64,000 nt of DNA from assembly GCF_900114005.1 (NCBI RefSeq), contig NZ_FORM01000011.1, positions 1-64,000 of the forward strand, given 5' to 3'. This DNA is from Olleya namhaensis. GTDB taxonomy: Bacteria > Bacteroidota > Bacteroidia > Flavobacteriales > Flavobacteriaceae. A model generated the notes under the pieces. The model searched no databases and was not told where the DNA came from. It worked only from the letters and a program-made list of their open reading frames with translations. The translations under genes and the position numbers were made by a program. The first letter of the stretch is position 1, and the number at the start of each line of letters is the position of its first letter. Below are positions 59,773-64,000 of the stretch, one piece after another.

Positions 59773-60759
59773 TCATAATTGACTAAATTTACGCTTTTTA
59801 TCAACAAAATAAGACCATACAACAGACTTATTTGTAAAATAACTGGCTTTTTGCGGACTTTGTTTTCTTGCTTTTAAAAGCGAATTTAGATGCCTGTAGA
59901 ACGACAGATGTGCTTTAAGTATTGCAAAAATATGTTTAAATTTTAAATTAAATAAAAACTTTGCAGCAGCAACACCGTCTAAGATTAATCTTATAAAAAT
60001 TAGTGAAGGTAAATTTCCGCTAGCATTTTTAGTAATAGTAAATAAGCTATTTCTAAAATTAAGATAGGTTTTTTGGGGATTGCTAGCGTTTAAAGTGGCG
60101 CCTCCAACGTGATATACGGTTGAATCACCAATGTATTTTGTGTTATAGTTTAGATTAAAGGCTCTCCAGCATAAATCAATCTCTTCCATGTGTGCAAAAA
60201 AGGTCTCATCAAAACCTTGTAATGCTCTAAAGGTAGATTTCCTGATAAAGAAACAAGCACCTGAAGCCCAGAAAATAGACGCGTTTTGATATTGATTAGT
60301 GTCTTCTTCTATAGTATCAAAAATACGACCTCTGCAATAAGGGTAGCCATATTTATCTATAAAACCTCCTGCTGCACCTGCGTATTCAAACTTGGTTTTA
60401 GCTTTGTAGTCTAAAATTTTTGGTTGAATAATTGCAGTTTCACTTTCCGATTTAAAAGTATCAACTATGGGTGTCAACCAATTTGGAGTGACTTCGATAT
60501 CACTATTTAAAAGGCAATAAATAGCTTCTTCAACATGTTGTAAGGCATCATTGTAACCTTTAGCATAACCACCATTTTCTTTATTCTGAATAATTTTTAC
60601 TTCAGGATAATTTGCTTTTATAAATGCAACAGAATCATCTGAGGATGCATTATCCGCTACATAAATAGTAGCACCTTGAGAGTAGGAGACCACAGCTGGT
60701 AAAAATTGCTCAAGCAATGCTTTTCCATTCCAATTTAGTATGACTACTGCTATATTCAA
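59773..60759 (-). CDS. Family 2 glycosyltransferase
   Basis: 328 residues. GT-A fold: IAVVILNWNGKALL, VADNASSDDS, NGGYAKGYNDAL and the nucleotide-sugar/metal motif LLNSDIEV; then EEIDLCWRAFNLNY near residue 200. The C-terminal part is hydrophobic and basic. This is the rhamnosyl/galactosyl-transferase-like subgroup used for surface polysaccharides. The donor and acceptor cannot be inferred from the context, which is housekeeping. Confidence 0.88.
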   Translation of the reverse strand: MNIAVVILNWNGKALLEQFLPAVVSYSQGATIYVADNASSDDSVAFIKANYPEVKIIQNKENGGYAKGYNDALQHVEEAIYCLLNSDIEVTPNWLTPIVDTFKSESETAIIQPKILDYKAKTKFEYAGAAGGFIDKYGYPYCRGRIFDTIEEDTNQYQNASIFWASGACFFIRKSTFRALQGFDETFFAHMEEIDLCWRAFNLNYNTKYIGDSTVYHVGGATLNASNPQKTYLNFRNSLFTITKNASGNLPSLIFIRLILDGVAAAKFLFNLKFKHIFAILKAHLSFYRHLNSLLKARKQSPQKASYFTNKSVVWSYFVDKKRKFSQL

Positions 60760-60793
60760 AAAAGAGATATTTAGTTGTTATTTGGTATTTTAC

Positions 60794-61246
60794 TTAGTGT
60801 TGCGCGTTATATTCCGGAATATCTTGTAAAAAATGATACTTTTCTGCTTCAAAGTCCATGTTGCAATAATAATGATTAATACCGTTGGTAACCATTAAAT
60901 AGGTCGCGTTTAACGCCAAATTATAACGTGCTATTTGGTCAAACGTATTTTGTTTAATTTCTATTTTAGGTGCTTTACACTCTACAATTAAATGGATAGT
61001 GCCATCCGTGTTAAACACAACAATGTCATAGCGCTTTTTTAAATCATTGACTTTTAGTTCTTTTTCTACGTTAATTAAAGAGATCGGGTACTTTTTAACG
61101 GTTATTAAATAGTGTACACAATGTTGTCTTACCCATTCTTCTGGTTGTAAGACCATAAATCTTTTACGTATAACATCAAAAATAGATACTTTATTTTCGT
61201 TATTTTTGAATCGAAACTCAAACTTTGGAAAGTTTAACTCTTGCAT
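60794..61246 (-). CDS. Stand-alone HsdR N-terminal-domain protein
   Basis: 150 residues from the ATG at 61244-61246 (MQELNFPKFEFRFKNNENK). PEEWVRQHCVHYLI, then the nuclease core KKRYDIVVFNTDGTIHLIVECKAPK with D-(x)n-ExK (restriction-endonuclease-like, HsdR_N/DUF4-type), then TFDQIARYNLALNATYLMVTNG. No HsdM, HsdS or helicase domain is present. The family is a conserved neighbour of holA in flavobacteria as far as I recall, so it looks like a housekeeping nuclease. It is divergent from holA with 70 bp between start codons. Confidence 0.82.
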   Translation of the reverse strand: MQELNFPKFEFRFKNNENKVSIFDVIRKRFMVLQPEEWVRQHCVHYLITVKKYPISLINVEKELKVNDLKKRYDIVVFNTDGTIHLIVECKAPKIEIKQNTFDQIARYNLALNATYLMVTNGINHYYCNMDFEAEKYHFLQDIPEYNAQH

Positions 61247-61316
61247 TAAATTGTATTCGGTTTTCTTCAAAGTTAACCTTCATAAGTCAAAAACCAAATT
61301 TTTAAAATTTTTTCCT

Positions 61317-62321
61317 TTGGACGAAGTCAAACAGTTAGTCATTGATATAAAAAACAAGAACCTTAAACCTATCTATTTATTGATGGGTGAGGAGGCCTAT
61401 TATATTGATAAAATTTCGGATTATATAGAAAAAACCGTGTTAACGGAGGAAGAACGTGGTTTTAACCAAATGGTTTTATACGGTCGTGATGTAACTGTTG
61501 AAGATATTGTGAGCAATGCTAAGCGTTATCCTATGATGGCAGAACGCCAAGTGGTAATTGTAAAAGAAGCACAAGATTTAGCTAGAACCATCGATCAATT
61601 AGCAGCTTATGCCAAAAATCCGCAACCTACAACGGTTTTAGTAATTTGTTATAAATATAAAAAGGTAGACAAACGTAAAGCTGTTTATAAAGAAATTAAA
61701 AAATCTGGTGTTGTTTTTGAAAGTAAAAAGCTTTATGAAAATCAAGTTCCGGATTGGATTAGTCGCGTATTGTCACCAAAAGGATATTCTATTACGCCAA
61801 AAGCATCCCAGATGCTAGTAGAGTTTTTAGGTACAGATTTAAGTAAATTGAGTAATGAATTGGATAAGTTGCAGATAGTCTTACCTAAAGACACACAGAT
61901 TACACCAGATCATATCGAAGAAAATATTGGAATCAGTAAAGATTACAATAACTTTGAGTTGCGTAAGGCTATTGGATCTAAAAACACAGCGCAAGCGTTT
62001 AAAATCGTACATTATTTTGCTGAAAACCCTAAAGATAACCCGATGGTTTTGACCGTTTCGTTATTGTTTAGTTTTTTCTCTCAACTGTTACATTTACATG
62101 GTATGTCGGATAGAAATCCTCGTGCTGTAGCTTCAGCTCTGCGCGTTAACCCCTATTTTGTTAACGAATATATTGAGGCGTCACGACATTACCCAATGCG
62201 TAAAGTAAGCCAGGTTATTGCAACGCTGCGCGAGTTTGATGGTAAAAGTAAAGGTGTGGATAGTAATGCTGTACCACAAGGTGATTTGCTTAAGGAGATG
62301 TTAGTAAAAATCATGTATTAA
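61317..62321 (+). CDS. holA: DNA polymerase III delta subunit
   Basis: 334 residues from the TTG at 61317 (LDEVKQLVIDIKNKNLKPIYLLMGEEAYYIDK). The in-frame open stretch upstream to 61206 lies in the coding strand of the neighbouring gene and is rejected. AAA+-like N-terminal domain (YLLMGEEAYYIDK), YAKNPQPTTVLVICYKYKKVDKRKA, then the collar region. It is the clamp-loader subunit that opens the beta clamp. It pairs with a divergent nuclease gene and is followed by a cupin gene. Confidence 0.92.
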   Translation: MDEVKQLVIDIKNKNLKPIYLLMGEEAYYIDKISDYIEKTVLTEEERGFNQMVLYGRDVTVEDIVSNAKRYPMMAERQVVIVKEAQDLARTIDQLAAYAKNPQPTTVLVICYKYKKVDKRKAVYKEIKKSGVVFESKKLYENQVPDWISRVLSPKGYSITPKASQMLVEFLGTDLSKLSNELDKLQIVLPKDTQITPDHIEENIGISKDYNNFELRKAIGSKNTAQAFKIVHYFAENPKDNPMVLTVSLLFSFFSQLLHLHGMSDRNPRAVASALRVNPYFVNEYIEASRHYPMRKVSQVIATLREFDGKSKGVDSNAVPQGDLLKEMLVKIMY

Positions 62322-62338
62322 TTTTTATTTATCTTAAC

Positions 62339-62704
62339 ATGAAACCCTATTATATAATCATATTTTTAGTTTTATTTTCTGCATGCAAAACAGTACAAAC
62401 ACTTCCAGACCCGCTAGAGGCTGGTTGGGAAGGGAAAAAAGTTTGCGAGGTTTTAAATGAAACAAAAAAGCAACGTATTTTAAAGTGTACATTTCCTCCC
62501 AATGTTGGACACCAAAAGCACTATCATAAACCGCATTTTGGCTATACATTAGCTGGAAGCACGTTTCAAATTACAGATGCAAATGGCACACGGACTATTC
62601 CTGTAACAACTGGTGTGACTTGGTCTAAAGATAAAATTAGCGAACATGAAGTCTTAAATGTTGGTGATAGTACTTCTGTATATTTAATTATTGAACCTAA
62701 ATAG
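62339..62704 (+). CDS. Cupin-fold lipoprotein
   Basis: 121 residues. Lipoprotein signal (MKPYYIIIFLVLFSAC, Cys16). The cupin core has GHQKHYHKPHFGYTLAGSTFQI, with three histidines in the order H-x-H-x3-H, then a Gly loop and SEHEVLNVGDSTSVYLII. The histidines can hold one divalent metal, but no catalytic role can be given. 17 bp after holA; co-transcription is possible. Confidence 0.82.
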   Translation: MKPYYIIIFLVLFSACKTVQTLPDPLEAGWEGKKVCEVLNETKKQRILKCTFPPNVGHQKHYHKPHFGYTLAGSTFQITDANGTRTIPVTTGVTWSKDKISEHEVLNVGDSTSVYLIIEPK

Positions 62705-62868
62705 TTAAATCTTTTAACGTTATAATTAAGTATTTAACACCTAACTATTATCCTTTAACAAATCCTATTAAATCCAAGTTAAACCAATGCTGTAATTCTG
62801 TAAACACTACTGTTTTTAGTACTTTAGATGTGAATCGAAATAGTAACAACTAAAACCAAAACAGAACA

Positions 62869-63429
62869 ATGGAAAACTTAGAGAGAAAGAAAGTTGCGAT
62901 TTTAGCAACAAATGGATTTGAAGAAAGTGAATTAAAACAACCAATGCAAGCTTTAAAAGAAGCAGGCGCAGACGTGCACATCGTCTCAGAACAATCAGGA
63001 AAAATAAAAGGATGGGCAGACGGTAACTGGAGTAATAGTTATGACGTAGATAAAACTCTAGATCAAGTAAGTCAAGACGATTATAATGCACTTGTTTTAC
63101 CTGGAGGTGTTATCAATCCCGATAAATTAAGGCGTAATCCAGAAGCAATTCGGTTTATAAAATCCTTCTTCGCAAATAAAAAACCTGTAGGAGCAATTTG
63201 TCACGCACCATGGTTATTGGCAGAGGCAGACGTATTGCAAGGACGTAAAGTAACATCGTTTAGCTCCATTAAAACAGATTTAGTAAATGCAGGTGCTAAA
63301 TGGGAGGATAGTGAAGTAGTCGTAGACGAAGGTTTAGTGACTAGTCGTAATCCTGACGATTTGCCAGCGTTTAATAAAAAGTTGATTGAAGAAGTATACG
63401 AAGGAAAACATAACATGCAAACTGCATAA
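62869..63429 (+). CDS. DJ-1/PfpI family protein (YhbO-like)
   Basis: 186 residues. Rossmann-like ThiJ/PfpI fold: KKVAILATNGFEESELKQPMQALKEAGADVHIVSE, LVLPGGVINPD, and the nucleophile elbow VGAICHAPWLLAEADV with conserved Cys-His (CHA). YhbO-type proteins are stress-induced and may act as deglycases or proteases; the exact activity is debated. A near-promoter (TACTTTAG) lies upstream, with one mismatch from the -7 motif. Followed by a terminator. Confidence 0.88.
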   Translation: MENLERKKVAILATNGFEESELKQPMQALKEAGADVHIVSEQSGKIKGWADGNWSNSYDVDKTLDQVSQDDYNALVLPGGVINPDKLRRNPEAIRFIKSFFANKKPVGAICHAPWLLAEADVLQGRKVTSFSSIKTDLVNAGAKWEDSEVVVDEGLVTSRNPDDLPAFNKKLIEEVYEGKHNMQTA

Positions 63430-63448
63430 TACTTTTAAATATAATATT

Positions 63449-63480
63449 AAAAAGCCAACCGATAAGGTTGGCTTTTTTGT
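63449..63480. terminator. Bidirectional intrinsic terminator
   Basis: AAGCCAACC pairs with GGTTGGCTT around a GATAA loop, A-run left, T-run right, between the DJ-1 gene (+) and the gene at 63509 (-). Confidence 0.85.
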
Positions 63481-63508
63481 TTTTGAGTAGTTTTATATTA
63501 AGTTGTTT

Positions 63509-63979
63509 TTACATATCCTCCAACGCCATAGTATAGTCATACTGTAAGTCCTCGTGTAATGCTAGTATTTTTTTTGTAATGGCTTCAATATTTCTATCAT
63601 ACAAATTGATTAACGTTGTATTTCTTGAGATTGAAGGCTTCATTGTTTTAAGCTTTTTACAAAAGTAGAGTAGTAGTTCGACTTCAGTCTCTTTATTAAG
63701 CGAGTAGCGGATGTATTTTTTTGTGTTTCGTAAAATCTTACGCACACTTTTTTTAATGTAAAAAAAGCTATCGGTATTTATTATTTCAAATTGTTCGTCA
63801 ATTTCGGCCTTAACAGTTTCAATATATCCTGCTTCGCTATCTGCTTCAAAAAGCAAATAGGTTAGTAGTTCTTTATTTTCTTTTTTAAATCGGGATAGAC
63901 GTAAGCAAAGCTCAGCTAGCTCTTCGCTGGTTTTGTGTTTTAACTCTTTACGTATGGTGACTACGGATACTGCTTTCAT
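63509..63979 (-). CDS. Hypothetical conserved protein
   Basis: 156 residues, all-helical, without signal or TM: TIRKELKHKTSEELAELCLRLSRFKKENKELLTYLLFEAD. The N-terminus is highly charged, and the family appears as a conserved hypothetical in flavobacteria. No function is suggested. The ATG is at 63977-63979; the window ends 21 bp further on, so its promoter is not fully visible. Confidence 0.75.
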   Translation of the reverse strand: MKAVSVVTIRKELKHKTSEELAELCLRLSRFKKENKELLTYLLFEADSEAGYIETVKAEIDEQFEIINTDSFFYIKKSVRKILRNTKKYIRYSLNKETEVELLLYFCKKLKTMKPSISRNTTLINLYDRNIEAITKKILALHEDLQYDYTMALEDM

Positions 63980-64000
63980 TACAACATGTTTTATTTCCGC

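Overview
The window is AT-rich chromosomal DNA from a member of the Bacteroidota, most likely Flavobacteriaceae. The evidence is the sigma-A -7 motif TAnnTTTG upstream of several genes, many lipoproteins with an 'SC' lipobox, a TonB-dependent receptor with a carboxypeptidase-regulatory N-terminus, and a set of housekeeping genes in flavobacterial style (pheT, uvrD/pcrA, holA beside an HsdR_N protein, miaE, tenA-thiD). I cannot name a genus. No rRNA, tRNA, CRISPR array, transposase or integrase was seen.

Layout. (1) 1-9.76 kb: an integron-like cassette array. Mostly hypothetical small genes, all on the minus strand, are separated by 13 related palindromic sites of about 125-140 bp plus one atypical site. 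The two ends of each cassette are complementary to each other over 9-10 bases (for example GTTAGCATAC at one end and GTATGCTAAC at the other), and this sequence changes from cassette to cassette. That is what attC R'/R'' pairing predicts. Three cassettes carry no gene and belong to one family. No integrase is in the window, so by integron nomenclature this is a CALIN-type array. (2) 9.8-25.7 kb: ordinary chromosome, with an M28 peptidase, a DUF3108 protein, a four-gene heavy-metal (copper-type) operon with a TonB receptor and two HMA domains, two thioredoxin-fold lipoproteins, an ABC-F ATPase and pheT. (3) 25.8-38.3 kb: an accessory island read entirely from the minus strand. It begins with a Hachiman defence pair (hamA, hamB) followed by a SLATT-type membrane effector gene. 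The gaps around these genes hold decayed copies of the same attC-like sites, so the defence genes may once have been cassettes. Lipoproteins, an outer-membrane protein, a VF530 protein, an erythromycin-esterase-family protein and a serine beta-lactamase-like hydrolase follow. (4) 38.4-40.6 kb: thiD-tenA and miaE. (5) 40.68-45.77 kb: two tandem arrays of related repeats (period 154-156 bp, nine units; and four shorter units) flanking an amine oxidase gene and recG. (6) 45.9-64 kb: core genes, namely M1 aminopeptidase, patatin, a GltB-like oxidoreductase, an AsmA-like protein, UvrD/PcrA, Sua5, an OmpA-family protein, a glycosyltransferase, HolA and a DJ-1/PfpI protein.

Main candidates for something new: the Bacteroidota-type cassette array, with covarying central hairpins and compensated ends, and the decayed sites of the same family around the Hachiman-SLATT cluster. 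Protein family calls rest on reading motifs by eye; no database was searched.
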